Assembly (NCBI GenBank): GCA_021809435.1
Contig: JAKBAD010000006.1
Span: 84,242-148,241, forward strand
DNA: 64,000 nt
Origin: Pseudomonadota bacterium
GTDB taxonomy: Bacteria > Pseudomonadota > Alphaproteobacteria > Acetobacterales > Acetobacteraceae
Direction: 5' to 3'
Shown: positions 33,570 to 42,988 of the stretch, one piece after another
Position numbering within the stretch: position 1 is the first letter of the stretch
Layout: each line of letters opens with the position of its first letter
Notes under the pieces: generated by a model
What the model was told of the DNA's origin: nothing
The model's database searches: none
What the model saw: only the letters and a program-made list of their open reading frames with translations
Position numbers and translations under genes: made by a program

Positions 33570-36500
33570 TCACCGCTTTGCACGGGACTGTTCGATCAAT
33601 CCGAGCAGCACGGGCAGTGCGCCCAGCACCATGGGAAACTGTACGATCAGCCCGGAGATGATGGCGATGGCGAGTGGTTGTTGCATTCCCGCCCCTTGGC
33701 CCAGCTTGAGCGCCAGCGGCATGAGCGTGAGAATGGCGGCCAGTGTGGTCATGGCAATGGGGCGCAGCCGGGTGGTCGCGGCCTGCACCAACGCCTCGCG
33801 CAGCGGCATGTCGGAGAGCAGGCGCTGAAATTCCGAGACGTAGAAAATCGCCATTTCCGTGGCAATGCCGATAATCATCACCAATCCCATCAGGGCGGTG
33901 ATGTTGAGCGGAATGCCGGTGACGTAAAGCCCCGCGAATACCGCGCCGGTGGAGAGCAGCGACAGCCCCATCACCACCACCGCCCAGCTGAACCGTTCAT
34001 AAAGGAATAACAGCAGTAAAAATTCGGCGGCCAGCGCGGCCAGAAACACCCGCAATAGCCCGGCGAATGCCGCCTGCTGCTGGGCGTAAACCCCGCCCAG
34101 CGTATAGGTAACACCCGGCCCCAGCACCCCGGGCTTGGCCAGCGCCGCCTTCACATCCGCGATCCCGGCGTTCAGGCCGCGTCCATCCAGCCGTGCGGTT
34201 ACGTCCACCACCTGGGCCAGATTATCGCGCGTGATCTCGGGTTGGCCCTGCTCGACCTTAAAATTCGCCAGTGCGCCCAGCGGCACCAGCGCGCCGGTGG
34301 GCGTGCTGATCGGCAAGCGCGCCAGGGAGTCAGTGGTATTGGCCAAGGTAGGGTCCATCCGCACCCTTATGCCTCGCGCAATCAGAGTGCCCTGCGTTTG
34401 CCCCGCCAAGCTGCCGGCCAGCGCGGTGTTGAGCTGCGCCGTGATGGCCGCCGGGTCCAGCCCATGCAATGCCGCGCGCACGGGGTCGATGGTGATGTCG
34501 ATGGCATCGCCGGCCGGTGTCACGCCATTGACCACCGAATTCACTCCCTTGATCGGGGTAATGGCATCGGCCACGCGCTGCGCGGTGGCGGCGAGGGTGG
34601 CGAAGCTGGTGCCCGCCAGCCGCACATCAATGGGCTGAGGCACGCCGGTCATGTCGCCCAGCTCATCGCCAATCAGCTGGTGCAAATCGGTATTCACACC
34701 GGGCACCTTGGCGGCAATCCGGTCGCCGATGCGGTTCATCACCTCATCCACCCCGGGCCGCTGATTCTGGGGGACCAGATGCACCACGATATCGCCGGTG
34801 TTGGGCTCGGCCAGATCACCGCCAAACCCCGCGCCGATGCGCGTGGAAAAACTCTCGACCGCTGGGTCGGCGCGTAAAATCGCCTCCACCTGGCCAATCT
34901 CGCGCGCGGTTTCACCGAGCGAGGTACCGGGATTGGTCTGGTAATCGAGCACGAACCCGCCTTCATCGATGTCGGGCATGAAGCCGGTGGGCACATAAGC
35001 CAGGCTCAACCCCCCGACGGCGGCCACCACAAGGCCAATACCGCCCAGCCATAGCGGCTTGGCGAACAGCCGCTCCAGCACGCGCCGGTGGCCGCGGCTC
35101 AGCCGGTCCTCGCCGCCTTCGTGTAACTGCCTGAAATCCACCAGCCGTTCGGCCAGCAGCGGCACCACAAAGGCGGTCAGCGCCCACGAGGCCAGCAGCG
35201 TGGCCGCCATGGTGAGTGAGAGCGCCTTGAAGAACGTGCCGGTGACGCCGGAGAGAAACCCCAGCGGCGCGAACACTAGCAGTGTCGCCGCCGATGAGCC
35301 GGTGAGCGGCCGCCAAAACCGCGCGCCCGCGCCCATCACCCAGCCATGGCCGAGTTTACCCGCCGAATATTTAGCCAGATGCTCGATCATCACGATGACG
35401 TCATCGATCACCAGCCCGACCGAGGCCGCCAGCCCGCCCAGCGTCATGATGTTGAAGCTGAGCCCGAGCACCGAGAGCACCAGCACCGCCGCCGAGAGCG
35501 CGGCGGGCACAATCAGCAGGGCCAGAAACGTCACCCGCCAGTTGCGCAAAAAGGCGAACAATACCAGCCCGGCCAGCGCCACCCCGATCACGATCGCATC
35601 GCGCACCGAGGCCGCCGAAGCGGTGACCAGCGTGCTTTGGTCATACCAGGTGCTGAGCGCAATACCCGGCGGCAGCTGGGGGGCAAAGGCTTTGAGCGCG
35701 CCGCGCGCCGCCTTGGCCACCGCCACCATATTGCCGCCCGGCTGCAAAAACAGCAGTACCGTCACCGCTTGCTTGCCATTGGCCGAAACCCGGTAAAGCT
35801 GCGGCATGGCACCCAGCTTCACGCTGGCCACATCGCCCACGCGCACCACGCCCTTGGGCCCGCCGCGCACCACCACCCGCGCCACATCGGCGGCGCTTTG
35901 CAGGGGGTTGTCGGCCATCAGCAAATAGAGCAGATCATGGTCGCTTACCTGCCCAACCGCCTGCAGCACATTGGCGTTGGTGATGGCGGTGTTCAGGTCG
36001 CCCAGCGTCAAATGGTAAGCGGCCAACCGCGCCGGATCGGCTTGCACCTCGATTTCGCCGGTATCGCCCCCCTGCACCTGCACTTGGCTCACCCCCGCCA
36101 GCCCTGAGAGCAGCGGTACCAGCCGGAGCTTGGCAATGTCTTGCAAAGTCGCTGGCGGAACTTTGTCAGAGGTCAGGGCAAAGGCCATGAACGGAAACAC
36201 CGTCGGGTCCATGTGCAGCACCTGATAGGTGGCGCCCGCGGGCAGGCTGGGCAACAACTGGGCGATTGCTCCCTGCACGGCCTGGGTGGCTCCGGTCATG
36301 GCCGTGCCCCAGTTGAAATCCACCAAGATCTCCGCCGAACCGCGTGAGGTGATGGAGTTCACATCCACCACCCCCGGCACCGCGCGCACCGCCTGCTCAA
36401 TTGGCTGTGTGACCTGTGTCACCATCTGCTGGGCAGGCTGATTGCCGGTATCCACCATCACCCGCACGCGCGGAAAATCCGTTTGCGGATACAGCCCGAT

Positions 36501-36596
36501 GGGCAGGGAAAACGCCGCCCACAGCCCCGCCAGCGCCACCAGAAACGCCAGGGTGAGCGCCGAGCGCCGGTGGCGTTCAAGCCAGGCCTGCAGCAT
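33570..36596 (-). CDS. RND efflux pump inner-membrane permease
   Basis: 1008 residues with the usual twelve helices and two large periplasmic loops. Proton-relay aspartates are in VGLVIDDVIVMIEH, the AcrB-like Asp-Asp pair in the fourth helix, pointing to the HAE class rather than the CzcA metal class. The terminal part keeps the second RND repeat (GLVMIIGIATEMAIFYVSEF). Last gene of the cytochrome c-TolC-adaptor-permease operon; its start overlaps the adaptor stop (TAATG). Substrate cannot be predicted; the linked two-component system suggests inducible export. Confidence 0.9.
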   Translation of the reverse strand: MLQAWLERHRRSALTLAFLVALAGLWAAFSLPIGLYPQTDFPRVRVMVDTGNQPAQQMVTQVTQPIEQAVRAVPGVVDVNSITSRGSAEILVDFNWGTAMTGATQAVQGAIAQLLPSLPAGATYQVLHMDPTVFPFMAFALTSDKVPPATLQDIAKLRLVPLLSGLAGVSQVQVQGGDTGEIEVQADPARLAAYHLTLGDLNTAITNANVLQAVGQVSDHDLLYLLMADNPLQSAADVARVVVRGGPKGVVRVGDVASVKLGAMPQLYRVSANGKQAVTVLLFLQPGGNMVAVAKAARGALKAFAPQLPPGIALSTWYDQSTLVTASAASVRDAIVIGVALAGLVLFAFLRNWRVTFLALLIVPAALSAAVLVLSVLGLSFNIMTLGGLAASVGLVIDDVIVMIEHLAKYSAGKLGHGWVMGAGARFWRPLTGSSAATLLVFAPLGFLSGVTGTFFKALSLTMAATLLASWALTAFVVPLLAERLVDFRQLHEGGEDRLSRGHRRVLERLFAKPLWLGGIGLVVAAVGGLSLAYVPTGFMPDIDEGGFVLDYQTNPGTSLGETAREIGQVEAILRADPAVESFSTRIGAGFGGDLAEPNTGDIVVHLVPQNQRPGVDEVMNRIGDRIAAKVPGVNTDLHQLIGDELGDMTGVPQPIDVRLAGTSFATLAATAQRVADAITPIKGVNSVVNGVTPAGDAIDITIDPVRAALHGLDPAAITAQLNTALAGSLAGQTQGTLIARGIRVRMDPTLANTTDSLARLPISTPTGALVPLGALANFKVEQGQPEITRDNLAQVVDVTARLDGRGLNAGIADVKAALAKPGVLGPGVTYTLGGVYAQQQAAFAGLLRVFLAALAAEFLLLLFLYERFSWAVVVMGLSLLSTGAVFAGLYVTGIPLNITALMGLVMIIGIATEMAIFYVSEFQRLLSDMPLREALVQAATTRLRPIAMTTLAAILTLMPLALKLGQGAGMQQPLAIAIISGLIVQFPMVLGALPVLLGLIEQSRAKR

Positions 36597-37633
36597 TATT
36601 GCCCGGCCCGCACGGCCATGCCGTCGCTCAATTGGTACGCCCCGGTGGTGATCAGCGGGCCCGTCACCGCAAAGCCCGGCTTGAGCACCAGCTCATTGCC
36701 GCTGGCGCCCAGCACGGTCACATTCACGCGGTGCGCGAGGCCGTCCGTTCCTTGTTCAAAAACATAATCTCCCGCCTCATCATTTTGCACCGCATCGCGC
36801 GGAACCGGATAGCCGGTGAGCGTTCCGGCCTCGATGTCGGCGCGCACCCCTTCGCCAATCGGCGCGGGGGTGGGCAGCGCCACCATCACATCCACCAGCC
36901 CGGTCTGCGCATCCAGCGCCGCGGCGCGCGCGTTCACGGTGGCGGCCAGGGTGCGGTTGTCATCCAGCAGCGTCACGCTCACTGGTGCGCCGGGGCCTAT
37001 GCCGCCCGCCTCATCCAGCGGCACGCCAAGCAGCGCCTGGGGGGTGGCCGTGGCGGCCAGGGTGAATAGCGCCGTACCGGCGGGTATATCCGCGCCGGGC
37101 GTGGCGCTGAGGGTGGTAATCACCCCGGCCACGGGGGATTTGAGCGCATAGCCGGTACCGGCGCCCGTTTCGGCGAGGGCGGCCAACTGGGCGCGCGCAT
37201 CGCCCAGCGTTTGGCTGGCGGCGGCAAGGTCGGCGTTGGTCGCCAAATGTTGGGCCAGCAGTGCCTGGGTGTGGGCAAGTCCGGCCTTGGCGGCGGCCAC
37301 GGCATTCTGGGCCTTGCGCAGTTCGGCGGCGGCTTGCGGGTCGGGCAGGATCTCGGCCAGAATCTGTCCGCGGGTCACCGCCCCGCCGGCGGTCACGTCA
37401 ACCTGCCCCACAATGCCTGTGGCGGGCAGCAAAATCTGGCGTGCCGCCGCGCCCGCCACCACGCTGCCCTCGGCCTCCACATCGCGCGGCAGGGTTGCCA
37501 GTGTCAGCTTCATGGTGGCCACCGCCACGCTGGGCGCGGGGTCTGGGGCGGGGCGCGTTGCGGGGCGCAGCGCCAACCAGCCCGCCAGCGCCAGTCCGCT
37601 GGCGGCGGCGGTTGTCCAAACAAGTTTTTTCAT
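36596..37633 (-). CDS. RND periplasmic adaptor (HlyD/AcrA family)
   Basis: 345 residues with an N-terminal membrane anchor (WTTAAASGLALAGWLAL), the lipoyl-like half motifs GIVGQVDVTAGGAVTRGQIL and YALKSPVAGVITTL flanking an alpha-helical hairpin, and a beta-barrel C-terminus. Links the inner-membrane permease to the TolC-like channel encoded next to it. Start overlaps the TolC-like stop by 4 bases (ATGA). Confidence 0.9.
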   Translation of the reverse strand: MKKLVWTTAAASGLALAGWLALRPATRPAPDPAPSVAVATMKLTLATLPRDVEAEGSVVAGAAARQILLPATGIVGQVDVTAGGAVTRGQILAEILPDPQAAAELRKAQNAVAAAKAGLAHTQALLAQHLATNADLAAASQTLGDARAQLAALAETGAGTGYALKSPVAGVITTLSATPGADIPAGTALFTLAATATPQALLGVPLDEAGGIGPGAPVSVTLLDDNRTLAATVNARAAALDAQTGLVDVMVALPTPAPIGEGVRADIEAGTLTGYPVPRDAVQNDEAGDYVFEQGTDGLAHRVNVTVLGASGNELVLKPGFAVTGPLITTGAYQLSDGMAVRAGQ

Positions 37634-38934
37634 GTGCGCGGCTCCGTCACCGGGGGCAGGCCAATGCCCGCCAGCGTGGCCAGCGAGAGCGTGGCCGTGT
37701 CGATCTGTTCATGCAGTAAAATCGCTGTCCGGCGGCGCTCACCCGCCGTGGTGATGAAATCGGTCTCGGCGCGCGCATCCAGTGCCCCGGCGGCAAAGGC
37801 GGCGCGCGCTTCGGCGGCGGCCGTTTCGGCGGCGGTGGCCGCCGCATCGGCCTGCGCGGCTTCCGGCTCCAGCCGGGACAGGGCCGCGTTCAGGCTCATC
37901 ACCCCGGCCGTCGCGTCATCTAGGCTGGCCTGATATTGCGCGCGCAGCACGGCCCGCGTGGCCATGGCGGCCTCGATGGCCGGGCGGTTATGCGAAAACA
38001 GCGGCAGGGTGAGCGAGAGTTGCGGCCCGGCGCTCACCACGTTCGAGGTATCGCGCCCGCCCGCCGCGCCCAGGCTGACTGGCAGAAACTGCGCCAGAAT
38101 AGCGGCACGCAGCTTGGCGTCGGCCTGCTCGTAGCCGTAGCGCAGGGCCAGCAGGTCGGGCCGGCGGGTGGGCAGGCTGGCCAGTGCCGCCTGTGCCACG
38201 GCCGGGGCAATGGCGGGCGGCGCGCCGGGGGCGATGTGCAATGCCGTGCCCGGCGCCAGGTCGAGCAGGCTGTCGAGTTGGTCCAAATCCTGCGCGCGCG
38301 TGGCGATGGCGCTGTTTCTTGCTCCCTCGACCGCCGCCAAAGCCGCGTCGGCCGCCGCCTGGTCGGCCAGCGTCAAATTTCCGGCCGTTACTTCCGCCGC
38401 CACGGTTGCGCTCTCGGCACGCAGCGCCGCGTCATCGGCGTCCAACGATGCCAGTATCGCCTCATCGGCGCGCAGGCTCACGCAGAGCTGTTCAGCCTGC
38501 GCCGCCACCTGCCATTCCTGCCATAAAATCCCGGCATCCACTTGGTTTACCCCGGCCTTGGCGGCGGCGCGGTCGGCCCGGTAGGTCACCAGCGCCGAGA
38601 GATCTTGCGTCAACCCCGCCGAAATCGCCGGCATGGCGCCGGGGCCGCTGAGCAGGGCCGCGAACCCGCCGCTGATTACCGGATCAGGTGGCCGCCCCGC
38701 GGCCAGCAGCTCCGCCGCCGCCACCCCGCGCGCCGCCCGCGCCGCCACCAGTGCCGGGTCATGGCGCACGGCCAAGGCCCCTATATCGGCCAGAGCCAGG
38801 GCGTGGCCGCCACCCGGGGCGGGCATAAACTCAGCCCCCGTACTCAAAGGCAATGGGTGATAAACCGAACATCCAACCAGCGCCGCGAGGCATGAAAACC
38901 GCCCATAACGCACAAAAGCCTGAACTGTCTTCAT
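37630..38934 (-). CDS. TolC-family outer-membrane lipoprotein
   Basis: 434 residues. The N-terminus ends in a lipobox (LAALVGC), so the mature protein should be lipid-anchored. Long Ala-rich amphipathic helices with the repeated TolC architecture follow. It forms the outer-membrane exit duct of the tripartite pump with the two downstream proteins. Starts 17 bases after the cytochrome c gene. Confidence 0.87.
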   Translation of the reverse strand: MKTVQAFVRYGRFSCLAALVGCSVYHPLPLSTGAEFMPAPGGGHALALADIGALAVRHDPALVAARAARGVAAAELLAAGRPPDPVISGGFAALLSGPGAMPAISAGLTQDLSALVTYRADRAAAKAGVNQVDAGILWQEWQVAAQAEQLCVSLRADEAILASLDADDAALRAESATVAAEVTAGNLTLADQAAADAALAAVEGARNSAIATRAQDLDQLDSLLDLAPGTALHIAPGAPPAIAPAVAQAALASLPTRRPDLLALRYGYEQADAKLRAAILAQFLPVSLGAAGGRDTSNVVSAGPQLSLTLPLFSHNRPAIEAAMATRAVLRAQYQASLDDATAGVMSLNAALSRLEPEAAQADAAATAAETAAAEARAAFAAGALDARAETDFITTAGERRRTAILLHEQIDTATLSLATLAGIGLPPVTEPRT

Positions 38935-38951
38935 TACTCGCTAGCCTGCCT

Positions 38952-39302
38952 TCAAGAATGCAGTGTCTTGAGATAGGCGATAATGTCTTGTGCGTCGGAT
39001 TGCGTCAATTTCCCGCGCCAAGCCGGCATGGGGGCATCGAGAGGCTCGTCGGTTTCATCGCGCGCATCGAGAATGGCGCGCAACAGCAGCTTGTCATTGT
39101 TGTGGTAAGTTGTCTCAAGGCCGGGGGCGCGTAAATCAGCAGATACGGCGCTACCAAAGTGAACACCGCCGGCGCCGCTGGCCAGATGGCACGCGCTGCA
39201 ATGCGCCAGGAAAAGCTCTTTGCCGTGCTGAATATTCTTCGCCATGGCCGCTGACGAGAGCGACGCGCCTAAAATCAGCCCCATAATCACGCCACGTATC
39301 AC
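38952..39302 (-). CDS. Small periplasmic c-type cytochrome
   Basis: 116 residues. Signal peptide to about residue 21 (SSAAMA), single haem site CSACH at 35-39, and a probable Met axial ligand in DAPMPAWRGKL. The start is GTG at 39302 with AAAGGAG 8 bases upstream. Class I monohaem cytochrome. Its position at the head of a TolC/RND operon is unusual; it may be needed for redox chemistry on the exported compound or may simply share regulation. Confidence 0.88.
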   Translation of the reverse strand: MIRGVIMGLILGASLSSAAMAKNIQHGKELFLAHCSACHLASGAGGVHFGSAVSADLRAPGLETTYHNNDKLLLRAILDARDETDEPLDAPMPAWRGKLTQSDAQDIIAYLKTLHS

Positions 39303-39380
39303 CGTTCAACTCCTTTCCCGCTTGTACCCAAGCTTACGAAAAACCAAGATGTCACTCCAGAGTACATCGCCAAGTATTTC

Positions 39381-39402
39381 ATGAAGTTACTGCAAACTTC
39401 AT
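39381..39402. promoter_or_regulatory. Palindrome before the cytochrome c-RND operon
   Basis: Perfect inverted repeat ATGAAGTT-actgca-AACTTCAT, 8-base arms, overlapping the last codons of the histidine kinase gene and about 80 bases upstream of the cytochrome start. Candidate operator for the adjacent response regulator; it lacks the T-run of a terminator. Confidence 0.5.
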
Positions 39403-40799
39403 ACCATGGATGAGCCCACCCGCGCCACGGACGGCAAATCGGCCCTGACAAGCAGGCCGGGATGATTATCGAGCAGGGTAACTGTGCCGTCATGCATGGT
39501 GATGATGGCGCGAATGAGCGGCAGGCCCAGACCATGGCCGGCGCTGTGGCGGCTGCGATCGAGGCGCGCAAATCTTTGAAACACACGCTCCCGCTCAGCC
39601 TCGGGAATTCCTGGCCCGGCATCCGCCATTTCGATTCGTGCCAGCCCCTCTGGCGTGCGCGTCAGCGACAGCCGCATCGCGGTTCCCGATGGGCAATGAC
39701 GAATGGCGTTTTCAATCAGATTGACCAGCATCTGCACCAGCAAGGCGCGATCTCCCCGGACCCACAAGGGGGTGGGCGCTTCGACCGAGAGGATCTGCCC
39801 CTCATCCGCCGCGACATCCAGGAACTCCTCTCCCACAGTGCGCACCAGCTCGCCCAGCTCGAGTACCGTGAAGCCGCCTTGCATGGCGCCGGCCTCCACC
39901 TCGGCCAGCCGTAAAAGTGCCGCGAACATGGAAATAACAATATCCGTCTGGGCCAGCGCGGCTTCCAGCGCCGTCTCCAAGTCTAAATCATGATGTATCT
40001 TGGCCCGGCGGGCGATACGCTGCAATCGCTCCTGCAGCCGCGCAAGCGGCGCGCGCAGATCATGTGCGATGTCGTTGGTCACCTGCCGCGCGTTTTCCAC
40101 AAGGCGTTCGAGCATATCGAGCACGTTGTTGAGGTCCTTGGTGAGCACATCGAGTTCGTCGTCTATACCATAGGATTCAATCCGGCGTGACAGATCGCCG
40201 GTCATGATGTCCGCGCTGGCGTCTGAAATCGCCCGCACACGCTTGAGGCTATAGCTGGCGATTGTCAGGCTGGCCAGCAAGCCCAACCCGATCATGGCGC
40301 CAAAAACGATGGCGAAAATAACCGCGATATGACGATTGAGCGCGGCAAAAACCGAGGCATCCTCGCCGATGAACAGCATATCACCATTGGTGAGCGGCGC
40401 GCCAATACCATCGATGCGTGAAACACCAGCGGGCATCGATAAATCCTGCAGGCGGGTGATGCTGTGCCATGTTTGGGGATGATCTGGCATGGGCATGGAG
40501 GAGACGATAATTTTGCCGTCTCTGCCGGCCAGCGCATAAAACGTATGATCCGCGCCCTGCGTGATGGTTAGCCGGATTTCCTGAGCGACGGAAAGCTGGT
40601 CGGATATGGCATCGGAAAGTATGTCTTCACGGTCACCCGCGACGATAGGCGCCAACTCCCGGTAGGCGGCCTGACCGGTGGCGACATAAATCAGCGCGAA
40701 CACGATGACCGCCCCGATGGTGGAAAATAACGTACCTAGCACGGCAAGCCTGAAGCTGGCCATGCGCACCAGCCTGCCGCGCTCGGGTGATCCGCTCAC
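39399..40799 (-). CDS. Sensor histidine kinase
   Basis: 466 residues. Transmembrane helices at about 14-40 and 159-183 enclose a periplasmic sensor of about 118 residues. HAMP follows, then the phosphoacceptor His246 in NDIAHDLRAPLARL, and the ATPase domain with N-box LVNLIENAIRHC and G-boxes ADAGPGIP and GHGLGLPL. The start is GTG at 40799, overlapping the response-regulator stop (GTGA). Partner of the regulator at 40796; ATG 40763 would still leave the first helix intact. Confidence 0.92.
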   Translation of the reverse strand: MSGSPERGRLVRMASFRLAVLGTLFSTIGAVIVFALIYVATGQAAYRELAPIVAGDREDILSDAISDQLSVAQEIRLTITQGADHTFYALAGRDGKIIVSSMPMPDHPQTWHSITRLQDLSMPAGVSRIDGIGAPLTNGDMLFIGEDASVFAALNRHIAVIFAIVFGAMIGLGLLASLTIASYSLKRVRAISDASADIMTGDLSRRIESYGIDDELDVLTKDLNNVLDMLERLVENARQVTNDIAHDLRAPLARLQERLQRIARRAKIHHDLDLETALEAALAQTDIVISMFAALLRLAEVEAGAMQGGFTVLELGELVRTVGEEFLDVAADEGQILSVEAPTPLWVRGDRALLVQMLVNLIENAIRHCPSGTAMRLSLTRTPEGLARIEMADAGPGIPEAERERVFQRFARLDRSRHSAGHGLGLPLIRAIITMHDGTVTLLDNHPGLLVRADLPSVARVGSSMV

Positions 40800-41479
40800 G
40801 CTGGCGTGTCCGCCGAGATCCGATAGCCGGAGCCACGAATGGTTTGGATCAGCTCCCTTGAAAAGCCCCGGTCTATCTTGAGGCGAATACGGGAAATATG
40901 AGACTCGACCAATTTTGTTTGTGGGTCAAAGTGATAGTCCCATACCGCCTCCAATAACATTGTGCGCGTCACCACCACCCCGGCGTTGAGCATCAGATAC
41001 TCCAGCAATCTGAACTCGCGGGGCTTGAGGGGGATACGTTGTCCGCCTCTGGTGGCGCTCTGGGTCAGGCGGTTGAGTGTCAGATCGCCAACCTTGAGCA
41101 GGCTTTGATCGGATTTGAAGGTCTTACGGCGCCGCACGGCCTCAATGCGCGCAAGTAATTCCGGCACGGCGAAGGGTTTGACGATGTAATCATCAGCTCC
41201 CGCGCGCAAACCGCGCACCCGTTCATCCACCCGGCCCAATGCCGTAATCATGATCACCGATGTCGTGATCTGCATCGAACGCAATGCCTGGACGACGCCC
41301 AGCCCATCAAGATGTGGTAACATACGGTCGATCAGGAATAGGTCAAAATCACCGGTCGCCGCCTGCATCAGCCCGTCGCGACCATTTTCCGCCAGCGCCA
41401 CCTCGTACCCCTCGGCCTCCAGTTCCCCGGCCAGAAAGCCTCTCATTTCATCATCATCCTCGATGACCAGAATACGCAT
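40796..41479 (-). CDS. OmpR-family response regulator
   Basis: 227 residues. Receiver domain with acidic pocket IEDDDE, phosphoacceptor Asp51 in FLIDRMLP and the conserved lysine in YIVKPFAVPE. A C-terminal winged helix (LVESHISRIRLKIDRGF, IRGSGYRI) follows. Start ATG 41479 shares a base with the MFS stop (TGATG), so transporter, regulator and kinase form one operon. It probably controls the cytochrome c-RND genes downstream. Confidence 0.93.
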   Translation of the reverse strand: MRILVIEDDDEMRGFLAGELEAEGYEVALAENGRDGLMQAATGDFDLFLIDRMLPHLDGLGVVQALRSMQITTSVIMITALGRVDERVRGLRAGADDYIVKPFAVPELLARIEAVRRRKTFKSDQSLLKVGDLTLNRLTQSATRGGQRIPLKPREFRLLEYLMLNAGVVVTRTMLLEAVWDYHFDPQTKLVESHISRIRLKIDRGFSRELIQTIRGSGYRISADTPA

Positions 41480-42876
41480 CAATGACTCACATTTTCAAGC
41501 GCGCGCGCCCTGGTGGGAGGGCCGAAAGCGCCGATGATGATGACGGCGATTGCCATTGTCACGCCAATGAACACCGCAATCGCGGGTACGCCGCCGTTAT
41601 TGAGAAAATATCCAACCGCCAACCCGGCAAAGGCCGCTGACAGGCGGCTCCAGGAATAAACGAACCCAACGCCGCGCGCGCGCACATGGGTCGGAAACAG
41701 CTCCGCCTGGTAGGCATGAAACGCGCTCGACATGATATTGGCCGCCACGGTGAACAAGACGCCAAAACTGATGATCTCGACGGCGTGACCTGAGAGCGCG
41801 AAGCCCAACATGAACAATCCCATGAGGCATAGCGACACCATGATTTGTACTGAACGCTCAAAGCGGTCGGCAATCAGAAGCGTGAGCAGTGGTCCCAGCG
41901 GATTTGCCAGCGCGATGATGAATGAGTATTCCATGCTGTTGGTGAATGCGATTCCGCGGGCGATGAGCAGTGTCGGCACCCAGGCGGCGAAACCGTAAAA
42001 CCCAACCACTTGGCCGATATTGAAGATACTCATCATTAACGTCCGCTCGGCGTAACGTGGGGAGAGTAACTCGAAAAAGCTGCCTGTGACGGTACGTTCT
42101 GGTGGCAAAACCGCAGGTTCTGACAAGATTTTTCCGGGCTTAACGGCGGATTTCTCAAGCTTGGTGACGATCGCATCAGCTTCCGCCTCGCGCCCATGCA
42201 ATGCAAGCCAGCGCGGACTTTCGGGCAAGGCTAGGGCCAACCACATGGCGATCGGAATCCCAACTGTGCCGAGCATAATGACGATACGCCACCCCTCAAG
42301 CGCGCCTATGCGATAGGGTACGAGTACCCAGGATAACCAGGCGACAACCGGAACGATTGCAAAAGTGATCGTCTGGTTCAGGGCAAAGGCTCGCCCCCGG
42401 AACGCCGCGGGTACCAGTTCGGCGAGATACGCATCCATGACCACAAGCTCAAGACCAAAGCCAAGACCCGCAGCAAAGCGCCAGAGGATCAGCCCCTCGC
42501 CGGTACGCTGCACGGCCATGACCAGTGAGCAGGTCAGATACCACAGAATGGAGCCTACAAACATTGTGCGCCGTCCGTAGCGGTCCGCCAGGGGCGACAG
42601 GAAAAGTGCGCCAACCCATAGGCCCGCAAACAGACAAAACACGTAACTCGCGCTGTTGGCGATTGAAATGGAACTAAGGGCGGCGAACATGCCTTGGCTG
42701 GATGGCGAAAACAGGCCGCTCGCGCCAATCGATGGCACGAGATAGCCTGTTTGAAACACTGAATAAAATTCAAACATCCCGCCCAAGGATATCAGCACCA
42801 CAAGGCGCCAAATCTCTCTCGTTGCCGGTAACCGGTCCAGCCGGGCGGCAATTTTTGCGGCAGCCGCTGTCGTCAT
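41479..42876 (-). CDS. MFS transporter, sugar/aromatic-acid porter type
   Basis: 465 residues, twelve hydrophobic segments in two halves. Loop 2-3 motif PLADRYGRRTMFVG and its second-half counterpart LIADRFERSVQ mark the major facilitator superfamily, nearest in pattern to metabolite:H+ symporters for organic or aromatic acids. Start set at 42876 (GGAGG about 12 bases upstream); an in-frame extension to 42981 runs through the terminator of the ABC operon and is rejected. Co-transcribed with the two-component system. Confidence 0.85.
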   Translation of the reverse strand: MTTAAAAKIAARLDRLPATREIWRLVVLISLGGMFEFYSVFQTGYLVPSIGASGLFSPSSQGMFAALSSISIANSASYVFCLFAGLWVGALFLSPLADRYGRRTMFVGSILWYLTCSLVMAVQRTGEGLILWRFAAGLGFGLELVVMDAYLAELVPAAFRGRAFALNQTITFAIVPVVAWLSWVLVPYRIGALEGWRIVIMLGTVGIPIAMWLALALPESPRWLALHGREAEADAIVTKLEKSAVKPGKILSEPAVLPPERTVTGSFFELLSPRYAERTLMMSIFNIGQVVGFYGFAAWVPTLLIARGIAFTNSMEYSFIIALANPLGPLLTLLIADRFERSVQIMVSLCLMGLFMLGFALSGHAVEIISFGVLFTVAANIMSSAFHAYQAELFPTHVRARGVGFVYSWSRLSAAFAGLAVGYFLNNGGVPAIAVFIGVTMAIAVIIIGAFGPPTRARALENVSH

Positions 42877-42949
42877 GGCTGCGTCGTTCCTCCAGTCTCT
42901 TGATTTTAACATAGTGTCGCACGGCGCTGTTCGGCAACCGCAAAAAAGC

Positions 42950-42978
42950 GGGGTGACGGTACTCCAGGCCGTCACCCC
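42950..42978 (-). terminator. Rho-independent terminator of the ABC importer operon
   Basis: Perfect 10-base stem GGGGTGACGG / CCGTCACCCC with a 9-base loop, 11 bases beyond the substrate-binding protein stop. Read on the minus strand it is followed by GCTTTTTTG. Separates the ABC operon from the MFS gene. Confidence 0.9.
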
Positions 42979-42988
42979 CAAGGGAGCG

